Of a DNA stretch of 64,000 nucleotides, positions 34,609 through 44,159 are shown one piece after another. Position 1 is the first letter of the stretch. Every line of letters starts with the position of its first letter. The DNA comes from MWDV01 sp002070715 (lineage in GTDB: Bacteria > Verrucomicrobiota > Verrucomicrobiia > Limisphaerales > MWDV01), in the NCBI GenBank assembly GCA_035411585.1, contig DAONTI010000012.1:50881-114880 (forward strand), in the 5' to 3' direction. The notes below the pieces were generated by a model. It was given only the letters and a program-made list of their open reading frames with translations, searched no databases and was not told the origin of the DNA. The position numbers and the translations under genes were made by a program.

Positions 34609-36035
34609 CCCAACGACCCTCCGTTCGCCTTGGCGCCGCCCAGCGGATGATGCGGATCCGCCTGCGGCGTCACACCTTTGACTTCCGAGATGGCAATCAT
34701 CGGCAGAAACCGCATGAAGAGCAGGAACAACGTGAAGAACAGACCAAACGTGCCGAGATAGGTCGCGATGTCCACCCAGCTCGGCTTGAAGTAGCCCCAG
34801 TTGCTGGGCAGGAAATCGCGGTGCAGCGAGATGACGATGATCACAAACCGCTCAAACCACATGCCGATGTTCACCAGAATCGAGATGATGAAAACCACGA
34901 GCAGATTTTCCCGGATGCGTTTGCACCAGAACAATTGGGGCACCACCACGTTGCAGAAGATCATGAGCCAATACCCCCACCAGTACGGTCCCAGTGCGCG
35001 GTTGAGGAAGGCAAACCGTTCATAGGGGCTACCGCTGTACCAGGCGATGAAAAATTCCATCCCGTAGGCGTACCCCACGATGCTGCCCGTGGCCAGGGTC
35101 ACCTTGCACATCACGTCAATGTGCCGCTTGGTGATGATGTCTTCGAGCCGGCAAATCTTCCGCAACGGAATCAACAACGTCAGCACCATGCCGAATCCGG
35201 AGAAAATCGCCCCCGCCACAAAGTACGGCGGGAAGATGGTGGTATGCCAGCCCGGCAACTGTGACACGGCGAAATCGAGCGACACGATGGAATGAACCGA
35301 CAACACCAACGGCGTGCTCAACCCGGCGAAAATCAGGTAGGCTTTCTCGTAATTGCTCCAGTGCCGGTTCGAGCCGGTCCAGCCCAGGGCAAACAATCCG
35401 TAAAAAAACTGCCGCAGCCGCGTGCGCGCCCGGTCGCGCATCACCGCCAAATCGGGAATCAGGCCCATGTACCAGAACAACACTGACACGGTGAAATACG
35501 TCGAAACTGCGAACACGTCCCACATCAGCGGCGAACGGAATTGCGGCCAGTTGCCATTCGCGGTCGGGATGGGAAACAAAAACCAGTCATACCAGACGCG
35601 CCCCACGTGAATGGCGGGATAAATGCCCGCGCAGATCACGGCAAAAATTGTCATCGCCTCGGCTGCGCGGTTCACCCCCGTGCGCCACCGCTGGCGCAAC
35701 AAAAAGAGAATCGCCGAAATCAACGTGCCGGCGTGGCCGATCCCGATCCACCATACGAAATTGATGATGTCCCAGCCCCACATGGTGGGATGATGATTCC
35801 CCCACACGCCAACACCGGTGCTGATTTGATAAACCAGCATCGCGCCGAGCAGACCAGCGGCCAGCACACTCGGCACAAAAGCGCACCACCACCAGAGCGG
35901 TGTTTTGCCCTCGGCGATACCGGCAATTTTATCGGATAACCAGCCGAGATCGCGGTTATTGCCGACCAACGGCACGCGTTCCAACTCCGGCGGAACGGGC
36001 GGCGGTAATTTCAGTTGGGTCGCAGCGTCAGCCAT
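34605..36035 (-). CDS. actC: Alternative complex III quinol-binding subunit ActC (NrfD/PsrC family)
   Basis: A 476-residue NrfD-like protein with about ten helices that holds the quinol site. Recognisable parts are GVGVWGNHHPTMWGWDIINFVWWIGIGHAGTLISAILFL and VHSIVSLDFAVSQLPGWHTTIFPPYFVAGAIFSG, both standard ActC motifs with the conserved His. It lies 40 nt after actB and overlaps actD. Confidence 0.94.
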   Translation of the reverse strand: MADAATQLKLPPPVPPELERVPLVGNNRDLGWLSDKIAGIAEGKTPLWWWCAFVPSVLAAGLLGAMLVYQISTGVGVWGNHHPTMWGWDIINFVWWIGIGHAGTLISAILFLLRQRWRTGVNRAAEAMTIFAVICAGIYPAIHVGRVWYDWFLFPIPTANGNWPQFRSPLMWDVFAVSTYFTVSVLFWYMGLIPDLAVMRDRARTRLRQFFYGLFALGWTGSNRHWSNYEKAYLIFAGLSTPLVLSVHSIVSLDFAVSQLPGWHTTIFPPYFVAGAIFSGFGMVLTLLIPLRKICRLEDIITKRHIDVMCKVTLATGSIVGYAYGMEFFIAWYSGSPYERFAFLNRALGPYWWGYWLMIFCNVVVPQLFWCKRIRENLLVVFIISILVNIGMWFERFVIIVISLHRDFLPSNWGYFKPSWVDIATYLGTFGLFFTLFLLFMRFLPMIAISEVKGVTPQADPHHPLGGAKANGGSLG

Positions 36036-36075
36036 TCACAGTCTCCTCAATACCAGTCCCAATCATGACGAGGCC

Positions 36076-39000
36076 TCAATGCTCTCCCGGCGCCGCGTCC
36101 GCCGGCGAATGGAGCGATGGATCGCCCGACTTCGTCGCGTATTCCGACAGCGTCGCCGGGATGGCCGGATAATCTGGCATGGCGGGATTCGGATTCCGCA
36201 CCCGCGCCAGATACGTGGTGCGGGGCCGGATGTTCAGATATTCCATCACGGTGTAATCGCGCTCCTGCCGCTTGAGTTGCGACACGCGGCTGGCGGGATC
36301 GGCGATGTTGCCGAATACAATCGCATCCGCCGGACACGCTTGCGCGCAGGCCGTCGTGAACGTGCCGTCCGGCACCACCACGTCGCCCGAATCACGAGCC
36401 TTGACCTTCTGCGCGATTTTCGCCTGCTCAATGCGCTGGATGCAAAACGTGCATTTTTCCATGACCCCCCGCATCCGCACGGTCACGTCCGGATTCTTGA
36501 GCATCTTGATCAAATCCCACTCGTCGTCCTTGCGTTTGCCCAGCGGCCCGAGATAAAGCGCGTTGATGGGGCGTTTGTTGTAGTCGAAATAATTGAACCG
36601 GCGGACTTTGTACGGGCAGTTGTTCGAGCAATACCGCGTGCCGACGCACCGGTTGTAGGCCATCACGTTGAGCCCCTCCTCATCGTGGACCGTGGCGTTC
36701 ACCGGACACACGTTTTCGCACGGCGCCGATTCGCAATGCTGACACATCATCGGCTGCATGACGGTCTGCGGATCGTCAATCCAGCTTTCGAACTGCTGCC
36801 GCCCCTCGCGGCGCCAAACGCTTTTATCCTTCTGCCGGGCGGGGTCGCTCGCGTAGTATCGATCAATCCGCAGCCAGTGCATCTCCCGACCGCGCTTCAC
36901 CTGGTCTTTGCCGACGATGGGGATGTTGTTCTCGCTCTGGCAGGCGATCACGCATGCCGAACACCCCACGCAGGTGTTCAGATCAATGGACATCCCCCAT
37001 TGGTGATGCGCCTTTTGTTTCTTTTCCTCCAGTGGGTTCGGATAAAGCGGACGCATCCCGCCGGGCGGCTCGTGCATGTTCAAGCGCTTGGCAAACCCGG
37101 GATCTTTTTGAAACTGCTCCAAATTGGCTTCGCGCACAATCGGGCGCCCCTCCATGGACCAGTGATCCTGCGTGCAGGCGAGCGGGTATGTTTTCCCCGT
37201 CGGGCGCACTGTCGCGCCGACCGCGAAATGCGGTGTCTCCCGGGAACGCAGTGGATACGCATTGAATCCCACCCGATTGCCCACCCGCCCCGCGCGTTCG
37301 CGTCCGTAACCCAGCGCGAGGCCGAGCGAATAATCCGCCATGCCGGGCTGAATCCAAACCGGACCCTTCACCGAACGTCCGTTGAGCGAAACTTCGACCA
37401 CCTCGCCATTCTTTACGCCGAGTTCACGCGCGGTCTGGCGGCTGAGGAGCACCGCGTTGTCCCAAACCATCTTGGTGATGGGATCCGGCAGTTCCTGCAA
37501 CCAACCGTTGTTCGCATAGCGGCCATCATCGAGGCTGTAGTCGCGATGGAAAATGACTTCGAGCCGCTCCTTTGAGAGCGTCTCCGGCGCTTTGGTTTCC
37601 GGACGGCACTTGGCCCAAGCAAACGGGCTTTCCACCGGTTTCGGCGCACTGTCCGCCCGGAAACCGTCGTATAAAAACTGTTTCCATTCCTCCTCGAAAT
37701 TCCCCGGACGGGCTTCCCGCCGGAAGGTTTCGCGCACGATTTCGTGCGGATTGGCGGGCGTTTCACCGGCCAGCCGGGCGAGAAATTCCAGTTCGGTGAG
37801 TCCGCCAAAGAGCGGCTGAATCAACGGCTGCACCGGCACCAAGGTGCCGTCGTGGGTGCGCGCGTCGCCCCACGATTCGAGGTAATGCGCCAGCGGGAAA
37901 TGCCAGTCGCACAGCTTCGCCGCCGCCGTCTCGTCTTCGTAATAACCCAGCCGGATCACAGTCCTGGCTTGGCGTTGCGTCTTGGCCCAATCCAGATCGG
38001 CGGCCGCGGTGAACACCGGGTTGCCGCCCAGAATCACCAGCGTATCGGCCTTTCCGTCATTCAACCATTTCGCCAGCGAAAAGAGCGGGAGCAGTCGGTC
38101 AGCCGGGTTGGCCCCGGATGACAAGGCCGGGTACAATTCGAGGGTCTGCCCCACGGCGCCCAGCGCGGCGTTCATCGCGTGAGCCAGCCATTGAACGGCG
38201 ATCGGTTGCCGGTGTCCCGCCAGAACCACGGCGCGCCCCTTGTGCTCAACCAAATCGCGGGCGCACGCGGCAATCCACTTTGCGTCTCCTTCAGCGGCAT
38301 CCGCCGCGGCGGCGAAACGTTGCGTCAATGCGGCCACATCCACTCCCGCCGGCGGCGCAAGCTTCAGGATTTCCATCGCCATTCGCGCCGTCACCGCTGC
38401 CACCCGGCTCGCGGGCGTGCGCAACCGATGGTCGGCCTGCGCGCCGGTCAAAGTCATCAGACTTTCCACGACGTAAAGCCGGCTCATCGCGTCGGTCGGC
38501 CCGCTCAATTTACGGCCCTGGGCAAAGTCCCGAATCAGCGTGTGACTTTCGTCTTCGTCCCCGATGAAATCGCAATCGAGCGCGAGAATACGCGCTGCTT
38601 TATCGAGCCGGTAACGGGGACGGCGGGTGTGGCCCCATTGGTCGTGGATCAACTGTGCTTCCGCATCAAAGGCAGCCGTGGCCGCCACGTTTACCGGCGC
38701 GGTATCCACCGGCTCGTGCAGGAACCATTGGCTCTCCGGTAGTTTTTGCTGGAGCACTTGGCGCAGCCGATGAAACGACGGCGACGTCCGCGGCTCGATC
38801 AAAAACGCGAGCCCCGCGCCGCGGTTCCCGGCAAATTTACGGGCCAGTTCCTCCAGAAAATCCAACGCTTCCGTGCGGGTAACCGTCTGCCCGTTTTTGA
38901 CAAAGCGCGTGGCGCGGTCGGGATCGTAAAGATTCAGGATGGACGCCTGCGCGTAGCGATCCGTGCCGCGATGGCCGCCGGGGAACTTGTCGTTGCCCTC

Positions 39001-39372
39001 AATCTTGACGGGCCGGCCTTCCTGCGCCTTGACCACCAGCGGAATCGCCCCCGTGCGCGTGGGCATGGCGGTGGCGTAATACTGCGGTTGCCCGTGAACG
39101 TAGCCCTCCGGCTGCACCGCAAACGGCATGACCTTTTCCTCGGGACGCCGGCAACCACTGCCCGCCAGCCCCAGCCCCGCCAGCAGAAACGACGCGGACA
39201 TGATCTTCACGAAATGCCGCCGGGAGACGGGATCATGCCATTCGGTCGCGCCCTCGGGAAACTCGCGTTCCATCCATTGCTGGAACTCGGCAGTTTCCGT
39301 CAACTGATCGAGACTCCGCCAGTATTTGCGGCCGTCAGCGGGTTCGGGAGGCAGGGGCGGCGTCGGCTTCAT
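36076..39372 (-). CDS. actB: Alternative complex III iron-sulfur subunit ActB (molybdopterin-oxidoreductase-like fused with FeS domain)
   Basis: A 1098-residue periplasmic subunit exported by the Tat path (SRRHFVKIMSASFLLAGLGLAGSGC, with the twin Arg). The N-terminal three quarters resemble molybdopterin oxidoreductases but, as in known ActB, lack a cofactor site. The C-terminal part binds iron-sulfur clusters: CVGCSACVIACQSENN, CQHCESAPCENVCP, CVGTRYCSNNCPYKVRRFNYFDYN and CTFCIQRIEQAKIAQK with CAQACPADAI, four cysteine groups for three [4Fe-4S] and one [3Fe-4S]. It links ActC quinol oxidation to the haem subunits. Confidence 0.94.
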   Translation of the reverse strand: MKPTPPLPPEPADGRKYWRSLDQLTETAEFQQWMEREFPEGATEWHDPVSRRHFVKIMSASFLLAGLGLAGSGCRRPEEKVMPFAVQPEGYVHGQPQYYATAMPTRTGAIPLVVKAQEGRPVKIEGNDKFPGGHRGTDRYAQASILNLYDPDRATRFVKNGQTVTRTEALDFLEELARKFAGNRGAGLAFLIEPRTSPSFHRLRQVLQQKLPESQWFLHEPVDTAPVNVAATAAFDAEAQLIHDQWGHTRRPRYRLDKAARILALDCDFIGDEDESHTLIRDFAQGRKLSGPTDAMSRLYVVESLMTLTGAQADHRLRTPASRVAAVTARMAMEILKLAPPAGVDVAALTQRFAAAADAAEGDAKWIAACARDLVEHKGRAVVLAGHRQPIAVQWLAHAMNAALGAVGQTLELYPALSSGANPADRLLPLFSLAKWLNDGKADTLVILGGNPVFTAAADLDWAKTQRQARTVIRLGYYEDETAAAKLCDWHFPLAHYLESWGDARTHDGTLVPVQPLIQPLFGGLTELEFLARLAGETPANPHEIVRETFRREARPGNFEEEWKQFLYDGFRADSAPKPVESPFAWAKCRPETKAPETLSKERLEVIFHRDYSLDDGRYANNGWLQELPDPITKMVWDNAVLLSRQTARELGVKNGEVVEVSLNGRSVKGPVWIQPGMADYSLGLALGYGRERAGRVGNRVGFNAYPLRSRETPHFAVGATVRPTGKTYPLACTQDHWSMEGRPIVREANLEQFQKDPGFAKRLNMHEPPGGMRPLYPNPLEEKKQKAHHQWGMSIDLNTCVGCSACVIACQSENNIPIVGKDQVKRGREMHWLRIDRYYASDPARQKDKSVWRREGRQQFESWIDDPQTVMQPMMCQHCESAPCENVCPVNATVHDEEGLNVMAYNRCVGTRYCSNNCPYKVRRFNYFDYNKRPINALYLGPLGKRKDDEWDLIKMLKNPDVTVRMRGVMEKCTFCIQRIEQAKIAQKVKARDSGDVVVPDGTFTTACAQACPADAIVFGNIADPASRVSQLKRQERDYTVMEYLNIRPRTTYLARVRNPNPAMPDYPAIPATLSEYATKSGDPSLHSPADAAPGEH

Positions 39373-39481
39373 ACCGGGGCAAGACCTGGGAAAAATGACG
39401 CGCGATAAGCGTCCAAGCGGACGGACAGCGGTGAGGACACCGCCGGGTAACGATTCAAGATTCGGTCAGGGTAACGGGTTC

Positions 39482-40150
39482 TCATCGGTGACACGCCGAA
39501 CAACTTTGCAGCGATTCCACATTCCAATCGTGGACGAATTTTTCACCCTGGGCCCGCTGTTGTTGCGCGGCCTGGGTCGGATCTTCGCTCCAAGTCCAGT
39601 TCAAATCGGTGATCTTGTCGAGCGGCCGCAGTTTGGCGGCAGGATCGCGATGGCATTCCAGGCAAAAAGACATGCTGAACGGCTTCGCGTGGTACACCTC
39701 GTCCATTTGATCCACGCGCCCGTGGCATTCCACGCAACTGATGCCGCGGTTCACATGCACGGCGTGGTTGAAATAGACGTAATCCGGCATCTTATGCACC
39801 TGCACCCACGGGATGGGTTTGCCGGTCGCGGCGCTTTCGCGCACGAGGGCCAGCTTGGGATCGTCCTTGAGCACTTGATTGTGGCAGTTCATGCAGGTGC
39901 TGCTCGCCGGCACGTTGGAGAACCACGATTGCTCCACGGCACTGTGGCAATAACGGCAATCCATGCCGAGTTGCTCGACGTGAATGGCATGGGAAAATGC
40001 CACCGGCTGGAGCGGTTGATAGCCCACGCGGGTGTATTTCGGGGTGAAATAATACCACACGCCGGCGATGCCGCCGCCGCCCACAAAAAGCAACGCGGTG
40101 AGCAGCAACAACGGCAGACGGTTGGTCCACTTTGGAAAAATTGCCGACAT
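39482..40150 (-). CDS. actA: Alternative complex III pentahaem cytochrome ActA
   Basis: A 222-residue cytochrome with one N-terminal helix (LPLLLLTALLFVGGGGIAGVWYYF) and five CxxCH haem sites: CRYCH, CMNCH, CVECH, CLECH and CSACH. This matches the pentahaem ActA of alternative complex III. It is the first gene of the operon; a candidate promoter lies about 80-100 nt upstream. Confidence 0.95.
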   Translation of the reverse strand: MSAIFPKWTNRLPLLLLTALLFVGGGGIAGVWYYFTPKYTRVGYQPLQPVAFSHAIHVEQLGMDCRYCHSAVEQSWFSNVPASSTCMNCHNQVLKDDPKLALVRESAATGKPIPWVQVHKMPDYVYFNHAVHVNRGISCVECHGRVDQMDEVYHAKPFSMSFCLECHRDPAAKLRPLDKITDLNWTWSEDPTQAAQQQRAQGEKFVHDWNVESLQSCSACHR

Positions 40151-40226
40151 CTCAACTGACTATGCGCACCCTAAAAATCTGCGGCTCGCCCGCCGGATAA
40201 CCTCCGGACAAATCGCAAACGCGTCG

Positions 40227-40254
40227 AAGCTAGCACAGCCGCGCGCATCCGCAA
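40227..40254 (-). promoter_or_regulatory. Candidate promoter of the act operon
   Basis: On the minus strand, TTGCGG (40254-40249), a 16-nt spacer and TAGCTT (40232-40227), giving a leader of about 70 nt to actA. Confidence 0.3.
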
Positions 40255-40461
40255 CTGGCGCGCGTCCATACACAATTCTTCTGCGATTTTTTTCATGTGC
40301 TGCGCGGAAAGTCTTAACGGGCCCCCGGAGGGGTCGCAAGCAGAAATCGTATTTTCAACCGCACCAACACCCTGGGACCACACCCGTCACTGCCTCCCGA
40401 ACCCCACCACCCCCGGTTTTTGGCTTCCCTCCGGCGCCCTCCAACTCACCGCAAACAGGGG

Positions 40462-40489
40462 TTGAATCCCCCCAGCGACTGCCTATAAT
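40462..40489 (+). promoter_or_regulatory. Candidate panD promoter
   Basis: TTGAAT (40462-40467), a 16-nt spacer and a perfect TATAAT (40484-40489). Expected transcript start near 40497, giving a leader of about 50 nt. Confidence 0.6.
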
Positions 40490-40549
40490 GCCGGCACTGA
40501 AATGTGCTCCGACGACGCGGGGCGACACCCCGCGCCCCGGATCCCGGAT

Positions 40550-40912
40550 ATGCAGATTCATTTGTTGAAGTCGAAAATCCATCGGGCGCGCGTGACCGCG
40601 GGCGATGTGAACTACGAAGGCAGCCTGGGGATTGACCAGGATCTGATGGATCAGGTGGGCCTTTTGCCGTACGAACGCATTCTCTGCAGCAACATGGCGA
40701 ATGGGAAGCGCTTCGAAACCTATGCCATCCCCGCGCAGCGCGGCTCCCGGGCCATCGTCTTAAACGGTGCGGCGGCGCTCCTGGGCAAAAAGGGGGATAA
40801 ACTGACTATCATGAGCTACGCGGGTGTCCCCGACACCAAGGCCAAGAAATGGAAACCCCGGGTCATCGTGCTGGGTCCGGGGAATAAAATCGTCAATACC
40901 CGCGGAATTTAG
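40550..40912 (+). CDS. panD: Aspartate 1-decarboxylase (pyruvoyl enzyme)
   Basis: Makes beta-alanine from aspartate for pantothenate and coenzyme A. From ATG 40550 the protein has 120 residues and Gly24-Ser25 in NYEGSLGID falls exactly at the self-cleavage position of E. coli PanD; Ser25 becomes the pyruvoyl group. Other family blocks: KSKIHRARVT at the start, and LNGAAALLGKKGD and IMSYA later. The frame also allows ATG 40502, but its 16 extra residues would misplace the cleavage site. It is a single gene flanked by the act and hem operons. Confidence 0.95.
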   Translation: MQIHLLKSKIHRARVTAGDVNYEGSLGIDQDLMDQVGLLPYERILCSNMANGKRFETYAIPAQRGSRAIVLNGAAALLGKKGDKLTIMSYAGVPDTKAKKWKPRVIVLGPGNKIVNTRGI

Positions 40913-41230
40913 GCTGGAGCCAAGCGATCAGTTGCGTGAACTTCCCTCCGTGACCGCCGGGAAGGGGCTAACACTCAAAGCAAACACCGTGGGGGTTGCA
41001 GGAGCCGCCGTTCGGATTCGCGCACGGTCCCGCCGTTGAGTTCCGGAATGAATCCGCCCTGCGGCGCGCGGGTCCGGAGCAGCCGGTGCGCGCGGAGCGA
41101 CGAGGGCTTGCGCAAAATCACGCGCGAGGTCAAAGGCATCGTCACTGGGCGGGATTCAGATTTCATGCTCACGGACAATTGGACTTGTTCCGACCCCGGA
41201 GCATTCAAGTCGCCGGAAAATTTGCCCGCC
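40913..41230. other. Intergenic region between panD and hemC
   Basis: About 320 bp between convergent genes. A minus-strand open stretch at 40975-41208 (SLRAHRLLRTRAPQGGFIPELNGG, then RESERRLLQ) faintly recalls the end of an alkyltransferase-like protein but is too short to call. No terminator with a T-run was seen. Confidence 0.3.
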
Positions 41231-42253
41231 TTACGCCTTCAACTCCGCCGCCAACGCTTCGCCCAAGGCGACGGCTTCCGGGAGCGGGCGGGTCGCTTCT
41301 CCGCGCCGCGCCGTCCCGAGAAAGGAGACCGCGCGCAGGCGCAACCGGTCTCCCTGCACCTCCGCGTAAGCGGCCACCGGACTTTGACACCCTCCGCCCA
41401 TGGCGCGTAAAAAAGCGCGCTCGGCGGTCACGGCTTGCTGCGTATTGTAATGATTCAACCGCGCGCATATCGCTTCGATCCGGCCATCGTCCTCCCGAAT
41501 TTCAATGCCCACCGCCGCCTGCCCCACACAGGGCAGCATCTCGTCCGTCTCCAACACCACCGCCAACAGCCCGTCGGGCACGGCGTCGCCGACCAACCGG
41601 CCTTCGGGGGTGATGCGGAAATTCAAACGCGAAATCCCCGCCCACGCCAGCAGCGTGGCGTCCATTTGCGCGCGGGTCGCCAGTTTTTCCAACCGGGTCG
41701 GAACATTCCCCCGCATCTCGATCATCCGGAGATCCGGCCGTTGCGCCAACAACTGCGCCTGGCGCCGGGTGCTGCTGGTGGCAACCACGGCCCCGGCAGG
41801 CAGGTCCGCCAGCCGAATCTGGGGGGAAAACCCACGCAACTCGGCCTGGCCGGGCACCCATTCGTCCGTCGGACGGGTCGCCAGTTCCGCAAAAAATTGG
41901 CCGTCCCGGTAGATCAACACGTCGCGCGCATCGGCGCGTTTGCCCACCGCGCCGAGCTTGAGTCCCGCCGGCAGTTCCGTGGGCAAATCCTTCAGACTAT
42001 GCACCGCCAGGTCGGCGCGGCCTTTAATCAAGGCCACTTCCAATTCTTTGGTGAACAATCCTTTCGGCAATCCCGGCCCCGGTTTGGCCAGCGCGGCGGT
42101 TTGCAGTTTGTCACCGGTAGTTTTGATGATTTTCAGCTCGAAAACCAGTTGGGGAAACGCGGCGCGACATTGGGCGGCCACCGCATTGGCCTGGGCCAGC
42201 GCCAGGGCGCTGCCGCGAGTGGCGATCACGATGGGACGACGGGCATCAAGCAT
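41231..42253 (-). CDS. hemC: Porphobilinogen deaminase (hydroxymethylbilane synthase)
   Basis: Joins four porphobilinogens into hydroxymethylbilane in haem synthesis. The N-terminus VIATRGSALALAQANAV, HSLKDLPTELP and the dipyrromethane-binding cysteine in GGGCQSPVAAYA are all typical. Length 340 residues against about 310 in E. coli. It overlaps the end of hemA by 8 nt and is the last gene of the hem operon. Confidence 0.96.
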   Translation of the reverse strand: MLDARRPIVIATRGSALALAQANAVAAQCRAAFPQLVFELKIIKTTGDKLQTAALAKPGPGLPKGLFTKELEVALIKGRADLAVHSLKDLPTELPAGLKLGAVGKRADARDVLIYRDGQFFAELATRPTDEWVPGQAELRGFSPQIRLADLPAGAVVATSSTRRQAQLLAQRPDLRMIEMRGNVPTRLEKLATRAQMDATLLAWAGISRLNFRITPEGRLVGDAVPDGLLAVVLETDEMLPCVGQAAVGIEIREDDGRIEAICARLNHYNTQQAVTAERAFLRAMGGGCQSPVAAYAEVQGDRLRLRAVSFLGTARRGEATRPLPEAVALGEALAAELKA

Positions 42254-43301
42254 GCAAAGGAGAATGGGCGGTCCGTCCCAGAGTCCGGGCGGGCGCGGAG
42301 GCCAGCAGGCTTTTCACCTTTTCCCGGATGATCGCTTCGCATCGCGCGACTTCCCGCCGCCGCTGGCCCAAGGCGCCGTCCGCGATCTCTTGCAGATCGT
42401 CCACGTTGTAGAGAAAAACGTTTTCGAGTTGGTTCACCGCCGGGTCAATGTCCCGGGGCACGGCAATATCCACGAGCAACAACGGCGCCCGGGAACGTTG
42501 GCGCAACAGCGGCTCCAGCCGGGGCCGGTCCAACAAAAATCCGGGCGAACTGGTGCTGCTGATTAAAATGTCCACCCGGGCAAATTCCGCAGCCCAGTCC
42601 TCAAACCGCACGGCGCGCCCCCCCAAAGTGGCCGCGAGCGAGGTCGCGCGTTCGGCGGAACGGTTCGTCACCAGCACCCGCGTCACTCCGCGCGAGACCA
42701 ACGCCCGCGCCGTCTTTTCGCTGGTATCCCCCGCGCCCACGACCATCACGGTGCGTTCGCTCAGCCGGCTGAAAATCTTTTCCGCCAATTCCACCGCCAC
42801 CGACGCCACGGAGATGTTGCCGCGTTGGATCTGGGTTTCCGTGCGGACATATTTGGCCACGTGAAAGGCGCGTTGGAAGACTTTATTCAACCGCGGCCCG
42901 GTGTGCCCGTAGTGGAGGGCCAGTTCGTAGGCCTTCTTGAGTTGGCCCAACACCTCGGTCTCGCCCAGCACCATCGAGTCCAGACCGCACGCCACGCGAA
43001 ACAGATGTTCCACGCTCTGCGGCTCGGTCAGCCGGTAGATTTCGTCGGTCAGGGGGTCGCGGTAATCATGGCAACGCACCAGAAAATCCTGCAACTCGGT
43101 GAACGCCTGGGCGGGCGGCAGCGTGGTGACGGCGTAAATCTCCACCCGGTTGCAGGTGGATAAAATCACCACCTCCGTCACCAGCCGGGTTTCCCGCAGC
43201 GTTTGCAACACCGCCGGCACGCGCGCCTCGCCGAAAGCGAACCGCTCCCGAATGGCCACCGGGGCGGTGCGGTGATTCAAGCCAAGGACAAGCAGCGACA
43301 T
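42246..43301 (-). CDS. hemA: Glutamyl-tRNA reductase
   Basis: NADPH-dependent reduction of glutamyl-tRNA to glutamate-1-semialdehyde, first step of the C5 haem pathway. The catalytic cysteine is in LSTCNRVEIYA; GLDSMVLGETEVLGQLKKAY and the nucleotide-binding GAGDTSEKTARALVSRG follow. The 351 residues are slightly short: the C-terminal dimerisation domain is brief. It lies between hemX and hemC. Confidence 0.96.
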   Translation of the reverse strand: MSLLVLGLNHRTAPVAIRERFAFGEARVPAVLQTLRETRLVTEVVILSTCNRVEIYAVTTLPPAQAFTELQDFLVRCHDYRDPLTDEIYRLTEPQSVEHLFRVACGLDSMVLGETEVLGQLKKAYELALHYGHTGPRLNKVFQRAFHVAKYVRTETQIQRGNISVASVAVELAEKIFSRLSERTVMVVGAGDTSEKTARALVSRGVTRVLVTNRSAERATSLAATLGGRAVRFEDWAAEFARVDILISSTSSPGFLLDRPRLEPLLRQRSRAPLLLVDIAVPRDIDPAVNQLENVFLYNVDDLQEIADGALGQRRREVARCEAIIREKVKSLLASAPARTLGRTAHSPLHA

Positions 43302-43326
43302 GATCAGGAAAAACGCGGCGGCGCAC

Positions 43327-44154
43327 TCATGGGTTATGCAAGGGCGACAACAAATGCGTCCCCCAGAATGTCAACAGCACGAATACAAACAAACCAACAA
43401 CCCCCCACGCAAACCGCCGGGGCGAAAGCCCGCGCCAACGCAACACCAGCAGGACCAGACACGCCAGCCACAGCGCGCAGGCCCAGATCACCTTGGCGTC
43501 TTGGAAATAAACCACCCCGTCCGGTTGCGGCAGGCGGGCGCCGTAATACAAGCCCACCGTCAGCAAGGCGAACCCGATCTGGCTCAACCAGCGCACCACC
43601 AGTTGCAACCGTTGAATGGGCGGCAACAGAGAAAGGACCGCCCGCAGTTTGTGGAACTTCAAGTTGTGTTCCTGCGCCAGAAACATCGCGCCGGCCACCG
43701 CCGCCAGCCCGAGCGCCCCGTACGCCAGCAGGACCAAGGCTGCGTGCAGACTCAAGCCCGCGCCGCTGAATTCCGGTTTCGGGCCGTGAGCCGGGTCCAA
43801 CGCCGGCATCAAGGCGCACACGCCCAGACCAAATAACAACGGCGCCACCAACGCCCCCAAGAACCGCATCCGCCGCCACCAGCCCAACCCCAGATAGGCC
43901 AGCGCCAGTCCCCAGGCGATGAACACGATGGCTTCATACAGATTATGCACCGGACAGTAGCCCAGCGAGATCCCGCGTTTGGCCATTGCCGCGGTGTGGA
44001 ACAAAAACGCCCCCGCCAGCAACAGGTAATTGATCCGGTCATCGCGGCGGAACCCCTTGCGCCACAGAAACACCGAATAAATCGTGCTCCCGCCGTAGAT
44101 CACCACGGCGAGTCCAAAAAGAAAGCGGTCCGTCACCCAGTTCACGAAAGCCAC
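43327..44154 (-). CDS. hemX: HemX/CcsA-like cytochrome c assembly membrane protein
   Basis: A 275-residue protein with about eight transmembrane helices. Position directly before hemA, and features such as VIYGGSTIYSVFLWRKG and FLFHTAAMAKRG, match HemX of Gram-positive bacteria and other hem operons, in which it controls HemA levels. A CcsA-type WWD motif is not clearly kept (only DAKVIWACALWLA), so the haem-handling role in cytochrome c assembly is less likely than the HemX one. It starts 5 nt after the DUF5069 gene. Confidence 0.75.
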   Translation of the reverse strand: MAFVNWVTDRFLFGLAVVIYGGSTIYSVFLWRKGFRRDDRINYLLLAGAFLFHTAAMAKRGISLGYCPVHNLYEAIVFIAWGLALAYLGLGWWRRMRFLGALVAPLLFGLGVCALMPALDPAHGPKPEFSGAGLSLHAALVLLAYGALGLAAVAGAMFLAQEHNLKFHKLRAVLSLLPPIQRLQLVVRWLSQIGFALLTVGLYYGARLPQPDGVVYFQDAKVIWACALWLACLVLLVLRWRGLSPRRFAWGVVGLFVFVLLTFWGTHLLSPLHNP

Positions 44155-44159
44155 GCCGG

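Larger units (their letters stand above)
40151..40549. other. Divergent actA-panD intergenic region
   Basis: About 400 bp. It holds a weak candidate promoter for the act operon at 40227-40254 and a strong candidate panD promoter at 40462-40489. No gene seen. Confidence 0.5.
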
